Shown: positions 1-12,119, counted from the first letter of the stretch. The stretch: DNA of 64,000 nucleotides from Sphagnum compactum (GCA_965153455.1 OZ234503.1:6106157-6170156); one strand, 5' to 3'. Notes: generated by a model from the sequence alone, not told the origin. Numbers and translations: made by a program.

Positions 1-1715
1 TCCTATGTAGCATCTTAACTTGTCTTTTATGTAGACTTTAAAGAGCTTACATATGTAAGCTTTTGATAGCCCTTATTTTAGATAGCCTTTAGGTAGTCCT
101 ATACATAAGTAGTCCTTTAGTAACTTTATAAGTAGACCATAGATAAGCCCTAGGTAGACCCTAAGCTAATAAGTCATGTACCTTAGGTAGCCCCCTAATC
201 TCTCCGGCAGTAACCTAGGTAGACTATAGTGTGATGAGAATAAAAACTATGGTGATCACTTGGGGGTGTTTATACTTAGTTTTGAGGAATAATCTTCACT
301 TTGGTGGACTTTATGGATAGCTCAAAAAGGAGAATGAGAGGGTAAAATGAGGGTAAAAATGAAGATTATGTTATGGATAACTTTAATACTATCAGGCTTT
401 GGTAGCTTTGACACAGGTTTATCAATTAATTAATCAATTTCGAAATTTTCATTTCGACAAAAAGAAAATTCTTGAAAATTCAGTTTTTCCTTCACATATT
501 TTTGTTATTTGAGGAAAAAATTCAGAAATTTTCAAACATTTTTGGAAAATAACATAATTAGTGTCAAAGCTGCCAAGGTAGTATGGTATATATCACCACA
601 AAATTGCAAAAGGTTCAATGGAAGTTACAACATACTTCTATGGAGCTAATTAGGCAGAATACATGTATAGGGCTTTTAAAAAGTCTGCAAATTAGGTATA
701 TGCATGATTCACCTAGGGGCCCTAGACTAGGTGGTTTCAAGGTAGCCAGGGTCCCCTTGCAAAAGCTTCCCTAGCAACCAGACCCCTCCCACTGGCACTA
801 CCTAATTGGGATGCTTTAGTATGAAAAGGAGGTGGAATTATGTGGGTTTGAATTAACACATGCACCAATCCTCCCTACTCATCTCTGAAAGCAAAAAGCA
901 TTTGGTACATCAAAGTCATCAAAGTAAGTGTGGATAATTACATTTAACACAAGAACAATAACAATTGAATCTAATGGTTGTGTCCATAGCTAGGATTTCA
1001 AATAGCTGGTTTGTTGCCACATCTGCCAAATGGAGTGACACAGGTATTGGAGATTATAATGCCCAAAAATGGCTTCAAGCTCCAGTGGGATGGCCAATTT
1101 TGATGCAAGTAATGATATGTCAACATGGGTACCAGATTAGCACATTGAAAAGCTAGACACTAGTGGGAATAGGAAGGGTGACATATGTCCATGTTATGGT
1201 AGTCATATGTTAGACATGCTAACTTGTGGAGGATGATGCACCATGCTCACTGCACACTGCAATCACCAATAGACATTCCCAATTTGAAATAACCATAGCC
1301 AAGATAATCACCTGATCATCAATGCCATACAATAATAATCATGAATGTCACAACCAGTTTTGCACATGGAGACTGCCTAAAACCATCCAAGACAACTCCA
1401 AGTAATTAGTTCATGTGCAATCAACAAATTTGAACTTCCTACTTTGCTACTTGATCATTTATATAGGTACATATTTACTTTCATTCTGAGAACTTTGTGG
1501 CCTTCTTGGTCACAGGTAGTTTATCCCCTCTTGCATACCCATGTTGCTTTTGTGAACTTACCAGACTGAACACATGGATCATTTGAATCCTGTCTCCACC
1601 ACTGTAGGATTTCCATTGATTTTAACTCCATGCATTTTTTCAACATGGAACCCCTCCAATGCAGTTTTGAAACTTAGGAAGGCATGCTCTGGAAACAGTG
1701 AACAAAGATTTGATT
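1..1715. other. Non-coding flank downstream of the golgin-like gene, with degenerate minisatellite
   Basis: No supportable gene is seen here. Positions about 65-235 carry many imperfect copies of a short motif of the form rgTAGwCC (for example ggtagtcc, agtagacc, ggtagccc), consistent with an eroded minisatellite. The rest is AT-rich and includes an A/T-rich stretch at 420-560. The part nearest 1,715 should contain the 3' UTR of the minus-strand gene that ends at 1,716, but no polyadenylation signal was assigned. Confidence 0.5.
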
Positions 1716-3844
1716 TCAGCGTTGATGGAGGTGGCCCAATCCGACTGAAGAAAGGATCACAAACACAACAGCATGGAGACCTAGAACATAAGCCACTGTC
1801 AGCAAGCGAAGGAGCCTGCTGCGCCGCAGTTGGCTGCCGGCATGAAGACTGAAAGCATCCATTCTCAGAGCTACTTGAGCAACATTCTCTGAAACTCCCT
1901 TAGCACCCCTTTGCCGCACTGGAGCTGACCGTAGCCTGGAATCCTCCAAGGCAAATGCTGCTGCAGCTGATGATAGTCCTGATGATGACCGACCAATCTT
2001 GTTTCTTTTAAAATGGTCAAGGTCACCATTTCCAGCAATGAGATTTCGCCCTGCTGTATTAGCACGCTCAAGTCCAAGTTCCAGTGCATTTCGCTCATTG
2101 GCAAGGGACTCCAGTTGTGCCTGCGAAAAGGTTTCTATACTTTATATATTCCAGTAGGGAGTGAGGAGAAATACTACTTCTTGGGCAAAGCCTAATTTGC
2201 AGCTTGAAAATAACTGCAAACACAATGCCCTTCAAAGCAAGTCCAGAAGGATATGTTTGTGGATTGGCCTTACATCCAGAAAGATCTACACACTGCACAA
2301 TATTTGAGCTCCACTGGGGATAATCTTATTCATTACTGTGAAACAATCTGCTTTGTTTTGCAGTTTATCGGCAGTGAAGATACTGGCAAAAATGTTCTAG
2401 ACAGATAGAATTATGAAGAACCACAGATCCAGACACACCTGCTTTGTCACCAATTGCTCAGTTAAGCTTCGCAACCTGCGCTCCAGATCTTTTTCTCGTT
2501 GGACTGCATGACACATGCCTCCTTCAGAACATTTGTTTCAACTATGTCTTAACTGCTTCAAAACAACCACAAGACTGATGCAAAGCTCTAAAGAAACTTC
2601 AGATGCTAGACGCTTCCACCTCAACACATGACTAGCTTCCATGCTGACCTGTTGAATTGCAGATCAACTCAAACATAAAGATAACCTACCTGGAGAGGGC
2701 CATCTTGCTGTGTTTTGTTGCAAAGACATCCATTCCTCTTCCAACTTTGAGACTTTGGTTTTCCAGTTCTCCTGCATTGGACTCACAACAAGTTGTTTCT
2801 CTGATTACATGAATTCTGAGGAACAGAACCAGATGTACCATCAACCAGCTAGAAGACACATAGAAGTTTGCTTGAGTCTATCTGTGACCCAGAAATGGGT
2901 TTATGCACGATGGAAGCCTACCAGCTCTGTTTTTATTATTTCTAACTCCTGTTCATCACTTGATTGGACACCTTTTGCATTGGTTTCATCATTCAGCTTG
3001 CTATTATCCTCAGTTTGCTGCATTTCAATTGACATTGCTTGTGATGCAGAGCTTTCTTTCTCAGCAAGAGCTGCTTGGAGCTGCCCAAGCTCATCCCTAA
3101 GTTGTGTTTCTCTATGCTCCATCTCCTGCGGTTATTGTAAGCAGAACAATCACAAAAAAAGAGAGATAAGTAAGCAGGAACTGATTCAGGACTACAATCT
3201 CTTTGATGTCAAATCTCATTCAACAGAAAAAACTCAAAAGCAATGAATTAGGCAAATAATAAGAAAGAATCCTGCAGTCATGCAATCTGTATTGGTGTTT
3301 GAAGAAACATGTCGATGCTACATGTGTTCCCACAAAGACCTAGAGATAGAGAAGAGGTGCAACAAAACCTGCAAGCTGCCTTCCAGGTGACGAGCTTCCT
3401 GAGCCTTCTGACGTATATGCTCCTGTCTGGCCGTCAACGCTTTAGCATATGCTGCATTCTCTGCTTGCAATGAGGTCTCCCGCAATTGCAACTGCCAAAG
3501 AATGATGCATAATAAGAGACCGCTGCCAATACACCTTTGTATACTTCAAGAGTGAAGAAACCTTTACAGACCTGTTCGCGGGTGGCAGAGTGTGCATGAA
3601 TCTCGAGAGCCAGAGCGGAATGGGCCGCCACCGAGTCAGCATGTAGATGAGGCAGACGTTCTGCAATGTGCGCGGGAGGCATCCGTTGCCTGATTTGCTG
3701 CAGACTGTGCTGCAAAGCCGCTGCGCGGGCATCTAACGCACTAACAGCCTGCCATTGCTGAGGGGTCATACGCAGCGTGTGGTCGTCAGATCCCGCTCCG
3801 CTTCCACCCACCACATCCGCTGCCCATGCCAACAAACCCGCCAT
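1716..3844 (-). CDS. Tail-anchored coiled-coil protein with golgin-84-like C-terminus (6 exons, 383 aa)
   Basis: Exons by frame and GT-AG junctions: 3844-3572, 3491-3369, 3125-2922, 2771-2690, 2503-2439, 2120-1716; phases join without a stop. The start is the first ATG before the MAGLLAWAADVVGG leader. Residues about 25-240 are predicted coiled coil, with an N-terminal part rich in Ala/His/Leu (RLPHLHADSVAAHSALAL). The middle has ENWKTKVSKLEEEW, then QREKDLERRLRSLTEQL and TKQAQLESLANERNALEL, which resemble the golgin-84 tail. The C-terminus has a basic patch (QLRRSRLLR) followed by one hydrophobic segment (about 355-375) and a short lumenal tail, as in tail-anchored Golgi proteins. By family knowledge such proteins tether vesicles at cis-Golgi membranes; this role is inferred. 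A related unnamed plant coiled-coil family, sometimes labelled SLMAP-like, is an alternative. Family assignment is moderate; the gene model itself is strong. Confidence 0.82.
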
Positions 3845-4260
3845 ACCTGACCTTGTCTTCCTTTGACCTCAAGAGATACCAAAATTTGCTCTCCTCCTAT
3901 TCCCTGGCCATCTGTTCCAAAACCATTGCTCCGCCGTTTGCTCCTGATCTCTGTTCCCGCTGTCTGACTGTGTCTGTCACCTCCGTGTAGGTACCGGTTC
4001 TTCTTGGTTCTTTGCAATTGTTCCACCACATCCGAGATTCTTTTCTACTCAAGTTCTCATATCGAACACCAAAAAAGAAATAAATAAATAAATAAATAAA
4101 ATCTTCCTGCGCCGCTTCTTTTATCACAGGATGCGGTCAGACTCGCCTGCCCTCTCTTTCTCCCAAACTCTTACAGATCCCAATACTTGCTCACTGTCGC
4201 CTCTTCGAACATCTCTTAATCCTGCTCCCCGCCTCCGTCGTCTCGAATGCCTATGTTGAC
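3845..4260 (-). promoter_or_regulatory. Probable 5' UTR/promoter region of the golgin-like gene
   Basis: The region upstream of the ATG at 3,844 is purine-rich on the minus strand (pyrimidine-rich on the plus strand) and contains an (AAAT)n microsatellite near 4,078-4,100. No TATA element was assigned. Open frames here are short and show no recognisable domain, so the stretch is read as leader and promoter by position only. Confidence 0.35.
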
Positions 4261-5860
4261 CCCTTTTAGTGGACATGAAACGCTCGGACTGCAAGATTCC
4301 TCCAATCTTTCCCAGTCAAACTCCTATGTTGGATTTCAAACGGTGTCTATTCTCGTTCTTCTTACACTCACTGCGTCACATGCGTCCGGAGCGTCAGAAT
4401 TCACATCAGGATTCGAGTCAGATGCGTCCTCTTTCTCAGCGGAGCTTCAGAGTTCACTGGCACCAAGAGCTAGGGTTTTTTCCCCGTACACCCCATTCCT
4501 TCGGCCAGTTCACAAGTTGGAAGTTCGAACCCTAAAATTTGGAACGTGTAGTGTAAAGAAATCCACAACCAACAGCCATCCCCATTGGCGCTCATGAAAG
4601 CAGGATTTGGATGAACAAGAGTAAATATTATGGCTGTTTTGGGGCAGGAAAAATGGCGTTTCATTTGTGCACAGGATGCTATGGCTGGCGAAAAGGCGCT
4701 GCACAGTTTAAGGGTTTAGGGTTTAACATCTACTATTGATTGGTTAGACTCAGTGATTGGTCTAGGTGATTTGTTATTGAGGACACTTTAGATGACGATC
4801 TAGGTCCAAAATCTCAAGAACCAATTTGAAAAAATGTAATCATCAAAAAAATCTTTTAAATGAAACCAAAATGCTTCAAGATATTATAACTTTATAACTT
4901 TTTCACCACAAAAATCCAATAAAAGATCGATGACTGGAATCATCACAAGGGAGACAACAAAAGGAAGGCCAAAGAAATGCCAAAAGACGCACAGCCCTTT
5001 CATGGTAGGAAGTTATCTTATTCACAGCCCTTCTAATGTCGCATGCATGCAAATCGTGAATCTAACAATAATGGGAGGTCTAGAACAAGCATCACCCACC
5101 AACGCAATTTTCCTATCTACAGCAGAGGTTAAAGCATGTTGAAAAACAATACTAACCCGCTGCCTGAAAATTTGAATGCAAAAAGACAAAGATAAATGAC
5201 CTCCTGATTGCCTATCGTGGAAAAGACAAACACACTCCCTGATGAAACGATTCATATCACGCCCGGGTGCGCTATGCACCTCCATGGCCATCAAAATAAA
5301 GTGGTGCCATTCATGAAGCCCTCTATATTTGCAGATTTGCAATGGCACTAAATTTCACAACTGCACCTATTGGTCGACTAATGACACTCAAAGCCACCAT
5401 CTCCTACGTCGAGTCAGTAACCACCACATCGGCAATGAAGACCTGGTCCTTTTGAGTAATGTAGAGATCGGCTTGTAATGAAACTCTTGACGTAATGGTG
5501 TACCACCGTTCACTTCATACAGCGTGCCCATTCTCTCAAGTGAAAGCATACATGACGTCTCGGATGGCGTCATGTGTGGCTATCCATTGACCTCTAAATG
5601 GGCAACTAATTAAATGTGTGCCAAATGCATCCAACCTGTGTTCACACTCACACGTGAGAAGACTAGATGTTGAAGGCTAAATCAAACTGAAACAAAAACG
5701 CAATGTTGAAATGAAAGTAGAGTGTGCGATGCAAAATGAATGGATAAATGACCTAGCAACCAACCATAGCCCTGCCCCCTTGCCCAAACAATAATGAATG
5801 CGAGTTCTGGATGTTAAGGAAATGGAGTCATCCTCCAAGATAAACCTAAAGATAACTCTA
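4260..5860. other. Intergenic, probably repeat-derived; unassigned open frame at 5,022-5,348 (-)
   Basis: A minus-strand frame of 108 codons lies at 5,022-5,348 and reads like compositionally normal protein (GRDMNRFIRECVCLFHDR, then RPPIIVRF). No start context, introns or neighbours support a host gene, and it sits beside transposon remnants, so it may be part of an older element. A telomere-like run (aagggtttagggttt) occurs near 4,709-4,723. Nothing else in the stretch is supportable. Confidence 0.35.
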
Positions 5861-5867
5861 TAATGGG

Positions 5868-6164
5868 ATGGCACAGTTTTACATATGTTTTATAAAACAC
5901 TTTGTTACGATTATGGCACCTATCACTAAACTAACCAAAAAGACAGAGACTTTTCTTTGGATAGAAGAATGTCAGAAGGCCTGGGGATTGATTAAACAGA
6001 AGTATATTGAAACACCGATACTGATATCACCAAAGTTACAAGTGGAATTTCATGTTCATACAGATGCATCCTTGTTAGTTGTGGGGGCTATGTTGTCTCA
6101 TAACGTAATCGGGAAGAGTGATCAACCAATAATGTATGCTTCTAATCTTCTAAACAAAACATAA
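5868..6164 (+). pseudogene. Ty3/gypsy retrotransposon pol fragment (reverse transcriptase/RNase H junction)
   Basis: A 98-codon frame contains a phrase typical of the end of the reverse transcriptase and start of the RNase H domain in Ty3/gypsy polyproteins: MAPITKLTKK, then F-W-EECQKAW, TPILISPKLQVEF, HTDASLLVVGAML and PIMYASNLLNKT. The catalytic Asp of the RNase H HTDAS motif is present. No integrase, protease, gag or LTR could be recognised beside it and the frame ends abruptly, so it is a truncated remnant. It lies just outside the proposed CACTA terminus at 6,190. Confidence 0.8.
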
Positions 6165-6189
6165 TAGAATTATAGCACAACACACAGAC

Positions 6190-6445
6190 ACTATTAAAAA
6201 TTATGTCATATGCAACCACCATGTTTACAACTGGGATGCAACTGCCGGTCGCATGCAACTATGTAGGGTTTTTTAAGCAACTGCAATGGATTTTTGCCCC
6301 TTTTTTGGGTGTGTATGCAACTATGGTGCAACTATGATCACCTTCATCCCAACTTTTAGATGATTTCTGTGTATACTATCGTATATATTTGATATGCATA
6401 TACTCATAGTTGCATGTGCAACCAAAATAGGCCAACTATGGTCTT
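6190..6445. repeat. Putative CACTA terminus with subterminal TGCAAC repeats
   Basis: The segment begins with CACTATTAAAA and contains TGCAAC/GTTGCA motifs near 6,208, 6,236, 6,252, 6,313, 6,323, 6,410 and 6,417, several as TGCAACTAT. Clustered short repeats just inside the ends are where CACTA transposases bind in known elements. The assignment rests on the motif cluster plus the adjacent transposase remnant; the partner terminus is missing. Confidence 0.5.
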
Positions 6446-6973
6446 TTGGTAAGTTAGGTACACATTTCGTATAGGCATGTCTAAGATTAGGGTTGCCTAC
6501 AAATGACAACCCCATTCATAAGGTTTAGGATATAGGTGAAAAATAACCTAACCTATTTTGCCACCTACCTAAATAGTGGATTTATCCCCAACTTTTAGTA
6601 GCTTGCTCCACAAACATTTAGAAGACAACTGACAATGGAAGATATCAATTTTACTTACAATAGTTTATCACTTGATGAAGCAAAACAATGTATATGTGTA
6701 ATCAACAATAAGGTCCAATTAATCCCCTCAAGATTACAATATGTGGGTTTGACATGTGGAAATAATCTACTTTATTCCAACAATTATCCAGTACAATTGA
6801 AGGTCTCATGGCACATATACACCTTATAGTCCATGTAATGCATGAGTTGGTTCCAAAGTATGTGGTGACTAGATATTAGAGAGGGTTGACATTGGTAGAT
6901 GTGAAACACAATAATGATTGATGATGCAACCTAGCGACGAAGAGATGTGATTCCCCATAAGCCAACTATATAT

Positions 6974-8880
6974 TCATTCAAGGCCAACTTCATCATCACC
7001 AAACAACCTTTGAAGCTCTTTAGCAACTAAAATTGCATCAGCACCAACAAATGCCATGTTCCTTCGTACCTTTGGAATTTCCAGAAGCACATCTACTCCA
7101 ATTAAGTTGTCTAACATGGTAACTTCATCACTATCAGATACTAGGATGCATTTGGACCTCGGTTCTTTGTGGAGGACAACCTTCCATCCTGGCATGTTAG
7201 GGTCATATGTATAAAAAACCTATTGCACCTGGGCTGGAAATACATAAGGTTCATCAACCTGTGCTTTCAATTGTCAAAAATTTACCAACAAAAACCCATC
7301 ATCATCGCGCCTATATGTGGCATTTCCCCATCTGTCCAATCCATTTCTTACCCAATCACAGTTGAACAATTTTACTAGTTGGGATATAAGGCCATAGTCT
7401 AGCAAAATTATGTCCTTCAATATCCCCACATATTGAAGCGCCCCAAGTCTCGTACCCTCTTTTGACTGCTACTCTTGATGGAAAATTGACGCAACTCCAG
7501 AATTGTATGTGGCACTTGTGTTGCCATAGGTATCTATAAAAACTCTATAATGATTTCCATATGCCTTCATTTTTGTGTACCTTGAAGCAAAAAGGGATGG
7601 CAAAATTGATAGATGGAGTGCATCTTGGTCTTCAAGCACACCCCCTTGTGTGACATGGCTCTGAATTGCTTCACGCACCCAATTTGCCAAGTTTTGCACC
7701 TCTTGGAGCTTTGGTGGAAACCCCACATGCCTGCTTGTTGTTCAATGCCCCTTCCGCCATTGTCCTTCAAATTCTGCTCTTAAATGCCTTATCTGAATTG
7801 TTTCCTACTCATGCATGTTGCACCCCCAATAGCTAAGCCCCACATGAAGTTTATTAATTTTAGCTAATTGTTCAACAAGAAAGTAACTTACCCATGCATC
7901 TATGACCTCTTTAAAATTTTCCAACAAGGGTTTAAGGGGTTAAGGGTTGTGTACCGAACCCACGGTGCTAAACATGCCACATTTGTGATAACATATTGAT
8001 GTGCCACATCTCGTGCTACAAGCTCCAGAGTCAACTTTGTGGCAGCCCCTTCCACAACTTCACCATAAACCCCCTCCTCTTCATCTGCATCCCAGATTTT
8101 GTGTCGAACATGGCGAAAATCTTGTAGATATTCGATGACAAACCCAATTGTCTCATCCAAAATGTAACCTTCTACCATGGAAGCCTCTGGCCTTGACCTA
8201 TTATGTACATAACCTTTGAAAACCTTCATAGCCCGTTCTATTAGGTACATCCAACGAGTATGAATTGGGCCACACATGTCCAGTTCTTCTACAATGTGCA
8301 ATGTTAAATGTGACATCACATCAAAAAATGCTCCCGGGAATTCCCATTTAAGCATGCTAAGAATGATTGCTACATCCTCCCTTAGGGTTGGTAGGTCAAT
8401 TGGATCCCAAACCTTTGCACATATGCTACGATACACTCGACTGAGGCGCATCAAACTTAAACGTACATGAGCATCCATTAGGCCCCTTAGAGCTAGAGGC
8501 ATTAGTTGTTGCATTACAACATGCCAATCATGGCTCTTCATTAACCCAAGTTTCTTATTCATGATATGTTTTCCTAATGAGCCGCAATAATCTATTTGGC
8601 ACTTTCAAAGAGGTTAACTTATTCATGAAAGTTTGGAGCTCTTTTGGTCTAAGGACATAGGGGGCAACAAGTTTATAAATCTTGCCCGGCCTTTGAGGAT
8701 CCCGTTTCAACCATAGATGTTCTCGAATTCCGCACACTTCCATGTCGCATCGAACCTTGACTATGTCCTTCAATCAAAATATGAATTTGATCATACTTTC
8801 ACAAATGTTATTCTCAATGTGCATCACATCTAATGTGTGCCTAATGAGTAAATGTTGCAGCAACCACCATTTCAGTTAAA
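6974..8880 (-). pseudogene. CACTA transposase C-terminal half: DUF4218-like and DUF4216-like segments (broken)
   Basis: From about 8,850 the minus strand reads HTLDVMHIENNICES, meets a stop, and continues with VKVRCDMEVCGIREHLWLK; after a frame change at about 8,570 it has KLGLMKSHDWHVVMQQLMP, the classic start of the DUF4218 region, followed by WEFPGAFFDVMSHL and LVEELDxCGPIHTRWMYL-type text with YVHNRSRPEASMVEGY. A second block at 7,770-7,469 contains HYRVFIDTYGNTSATYNSGV, and 7,440-6,974 contains YVGILKDIILLDYG, LFNCDWVRNG and FYTYDPNMPGWKVVLHKEPR, the DUF4216 pattern. Several frameshifts and stops separate these. Within CACTA proteins this C-terminal half follows the catalytic core, confirming element orientation. 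Confidence 0.85.
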
Positions 8881-8889
8881 CAATGGTAT

Positions 8890-10150
8890 TATTAACACAA
8901 TTTGTGCCTGGGAACTACTGTACCTAGATGTAAACACCCATATAATGATGCCACCCAATAACTGAAATCTCACAAATTGACAAATTTAAACAAGGACCAA
9001 AAACTATGAAAATTCATGTTCAGTAATGTTCTCCATGTTCCAATAAGCTCTCCACCCACACCCTTTGATTTGGAACCAATATTGATGTTTATCACATCTA
9101 GTTCACAAGGTGAACATTTCCCTGCTCCCCACCAATGCACATGATAAATGGACAGTATTCCACAAAATAATGCAAACTCAAAGTGGTTGGGCCTATTTTG
9201 AGTCACCAACCCAAGTAAAAGATTGAAAAACAAAAGTGGGCCGACATCCAGAGAGATGAAAATCCTCAAATCCTCAAATCTTTGGAAAAGGAGAGGAAAA
9301 ATACCCAACAAGTTTTTCCAAACAACATTGACTTTGGGTTTAGGGTTTAAAGTTCCGAGATAAATTTTGAAGGGGATGTAATCCATGACTATGGATATAT
9401 AAAATTTGAACAATGTGCTCCATTACAACACTGTCAAATTGTCAATGTTAGCAAAAAGTCACTTTAGTGGATTCAATCGGCTTAAAGCCTTGTGGGAGAA
9501 AAAGGCTCTAACAATGGATTAGGTGAAACTTAACTACTCAAGACAATTGACCCCAAAGCAAAATTTCAAGAACCCAAAGCAAGTTAATTTCAAAACTCAT
9601 CAAGTGATGAATTATATCCAACTTCGTTATATATACTTAAAGTAGAGTGTACAAGGGAAGTCTACAAAATTTACAAAATTCTTAACAGTTTTATTCACAC
9701 CATGAGATTAGGATAAACTTAGACTTGGATTTCAACCCCCCCTTTCACATAACATGTCAACCTGAATAGAATAATGTTTGTTCCAAGCCCTGTAAAAAAG
9801 ACTAGTCATGAAATTGTTTTTGGCCAAATACACATAAGATTGAAATTTCAGCTGTCATAAGTTGTATGGGATTAGACCATTTTCTTCCCTTGACCACTTT
9901 GTTTGTACGTATAAATTGAAGTTATTTTCCAAACCCAATAGAAGGTTAGAGATTCAGCTTTCAAACTTATCAAGAAGGGCTTTCATTGGTGTCTTAAGAC
10001 TTGAACTTAAGGATGTTAAAAGGACTTGTAGCTTTACACCAAATTTAATTCACTTGTATGCGTCTGGTGTATTATATGTTTGCCTAATGCCTTGTTGAAT
10101 GGTTGGCTTAAACATGTAACACAGTTGAGGTGGCTGGGCTGAATATTCAT
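8890..10150. mobile_element. About 1.25 kb insertion (or degraded intron) inside the CACTA transposase frame
   Basis: The transposase reading frame breaks after FWGLPYWE at about 10,150 and resumes with LKWWLLQHLLIRHTLDVM at about 8,880. In the TNP2 family these two phrases are nearly adjacent (an LPYW-like motif is followed within a few residues by RHxLDVMHIExN). The intervening DNA has no recognisable transposase sequence and only short unrelated open frames. A run of purines on the minus strand at about 9,735-9,750 (cccccccttt on plus) could be a polypurine tract, but no LTR pair was found. A family-specific intron is the alternative. Edges are approximate. Confidence 0.5.
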
Positions 10151-11926
10151 GTTCACCTCCCAATATGGCAGACCCCAGAATGCACATAAACGTTTCATCC
10201 CACTGCTTTTCGATGGGCACCCTTTTGCCCCCAACACATTTCCTGTAGCCACCCATTTTTTTGTTCTAAGGGCTTGTCTTTTCGCCTCAACAGTTATTAT
10301 TATATTCGGCCTCCCCCTTAACTCCTCATGGCCATTAAAATGTTGGGCATTCGGATGAATTCTATATGGGTGATTCTGATTCAACCACCTCCGATTTCCT
10401 CAAATACTACCTTTCCCAACTCCTTTGACCATTGACTAGTTGTCCCTGATCCACATGGAGGGCATGCTTTGTAACCTCCTCCAAAAACTAGGCCATACCC
10501 TGGAAAATCATGAATCGTCCACATCAATATGGCCTTCATTAAAAATTGGCTTCTGCTTATAGGTTGCAGTATGTCAAGCCCTCTAACCCCCTCCCATAAT
10601 TCTTGGAGCTCCTCAATTAGAGGAGCTATTAGGACATCAAAGTTTGCGCTCTTAACACTCTCAGGCCCCAAAATTATGATAGATAAAAACATGAAGAACA
10701 TCTTTGTGACTAGCCATGGCGGGAGGTTATAGATTAGGAATAATACTGGCCAAGTGGACCAAACATTGTTTTTCTCCCCAAAAGGGTTCACCCCATCTGT
10801 GGCCAAACCTAGTCTTACAATTATAGGTTTAGTTGCAAAATCAAGCCATGTATTATCAATGTGTTACCATGCTTTGCTGTCAAGCACATGACGAACTTTC
10901 CCATCTATGCTCTTGTTTCTAGCATGCCATGTCATCATCTTTAATGTGTGTCGAACTCGGTACATACACAACAACCGAGGAATTAAAGGGAAGTGCCGCA
11001 CAACTTTCTGTGGAATAAGAGACTTGCCAAATTTCTTGTACTGAGTAGCCTCACACTTTGGACAAGCCTCCAATGTTTCATACTGCTTCCGAAATAAAAT
11101 GCACCCATTCACACATGCATGGATGTGCTTGTAGTCTAGGCCTACTTTCTTAGTAAGGCTTTTAGCTGCATACATGCTAGGTGGCAAAAGGTTATCCTTT
11201 GGCAGTAGGTGCTTATGAAGGAGTGTTAATAACTCATCCATGAACTTGTTGGATACGCTATGTACTGTGCAAACATTCATCAACAATAATGTTGATGCTA
11301 GCTTCGTGCACCTTGCACCATTGTACAAAGGCTGACATGCTTCCCGTAGATAATTGGCCTCAATTGAGATGTCATCATCTTGCTATTGATGGTGCCCCTG
11401 TTTCACCTAGTCCCATGTCATTGTCCACACCCCCCTATCCCATATCATGATTATTCTAGCCGGGCATGCTTTCAGGCAATGTTGTTAATTCCTCCATAAT
11501 CTTGATGGCATTCTGCACCATGCTTGCTACCTCCATTCCCTCTACATTATGGTCCGAAGACAAGCTTGCAACCCTCTCGCCTTCATGTTCTTCCTCTGGC
11601 ATTTGGAATAGGTCATCCAAAAGTTGGTTCACATTCACAATCTCGTCCACTACCTCCACCTCTGTTTGCATTGGGTTTATTGCTGCCCTAATTGCTTCAA
11701 CCCACTCTTCATCAGAGTGGTCGGTTAGGCCTGGGCCTTTCCACACTCTAAATAGTGGATGCCTCCCCTTTAGGACTAGATGGTTTCTAACTGTCCCATG
11801 ACCGGATGTAGGGCCAAGCTTGATTCCTCTAATGTTCGATTTTCTGCCTATAGAAAATCTTGCTGAGCTTAATTCATAGATTACCCCAAGGGAACCCTCC
11901 AAAAAGAAATAAGTGAAAACAACCAA
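10150..11926 (-). pseudogene. CACTA TNP2 transposase, N-terminal half and Transposase_21 core (broken)
   Basis: At 11,328-10,864 the frame has the TNP2 signature of a cell-wall-like Cys cluster and Trp-His: KHIHACVNGCILFRK, then LEACPKCEATQYKKFGKS and HFPLIPRLLCMYR, ending with MTWHARNKSIDGKVRH. The frame then shifts and continues at about 10,850-10,381 with GLATDGVNPFGEKNNVWSTW and PVLFLIYNLPPWL, the hallmark of the catalytic core. At 10,384-10,150 it continues through GGYKACPPCG and ATGNVLGAKGCPSK to FWGLPYW. At least two frame changes interrupt it. The upstream acidic frame at 11,926-11,456 (EEWVEAIRAA, then NQLLDDLFQMPEEEHEGE) fits the variable N-terminal region of these transposases. Function is lost. 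Confidence 0.85.
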
Positions 11927-12119
11927 GACACAGATTTTGATGCTCTTGATCTACCCTTGCTTCTGCAATGAAGGTTAACAAAATTGATAATGTCTATTTA
12001 TCTGTTTTCTCTTTGTATTCTTTTGTATTTTCTGATATTCCAACAATAAAACACGAAAGTAAGAATAAATAAATTAATACAGAAAACCATGTATTTTAAT
12101 TCTTGATATACCAAAAGTA

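Larger units (their letters stand above)
6190..11926 (-). mobile_element. Decayed CACTA (En/Spm) DNA transposon
   Basis: The minus strand carries, in order, the parts expected of a plant CACTA TNP2-type transposase: an N-terminal region (11,926-11,456), the Transposase_21 core (11,328-10,150), then DUF4218-like (8,850-7,900) and DUF4216-like (7,770-6,974) segments. The pieces are separated by frameshifts and stops, so the element cannot encode an intact transposase. The low-coordinate end is proposed at 6,190, where CACTATTAAAA begins; the next 240 bp contain at least seven TGCAAC-type motifs resembling subterminal repeats. The opposite CACTA terminus was not found near 11.93-12.3 kb, so the boundary there is the end of recognisable coding sequence. 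Confidence 0.8.

Noticed and set aside
8970-9413. Minus-strand 147-codon frame within the CACTA insertion
   Set aside because: Hydrophobic AT-driven composition without motifs; no transposase or retroelement similarity.
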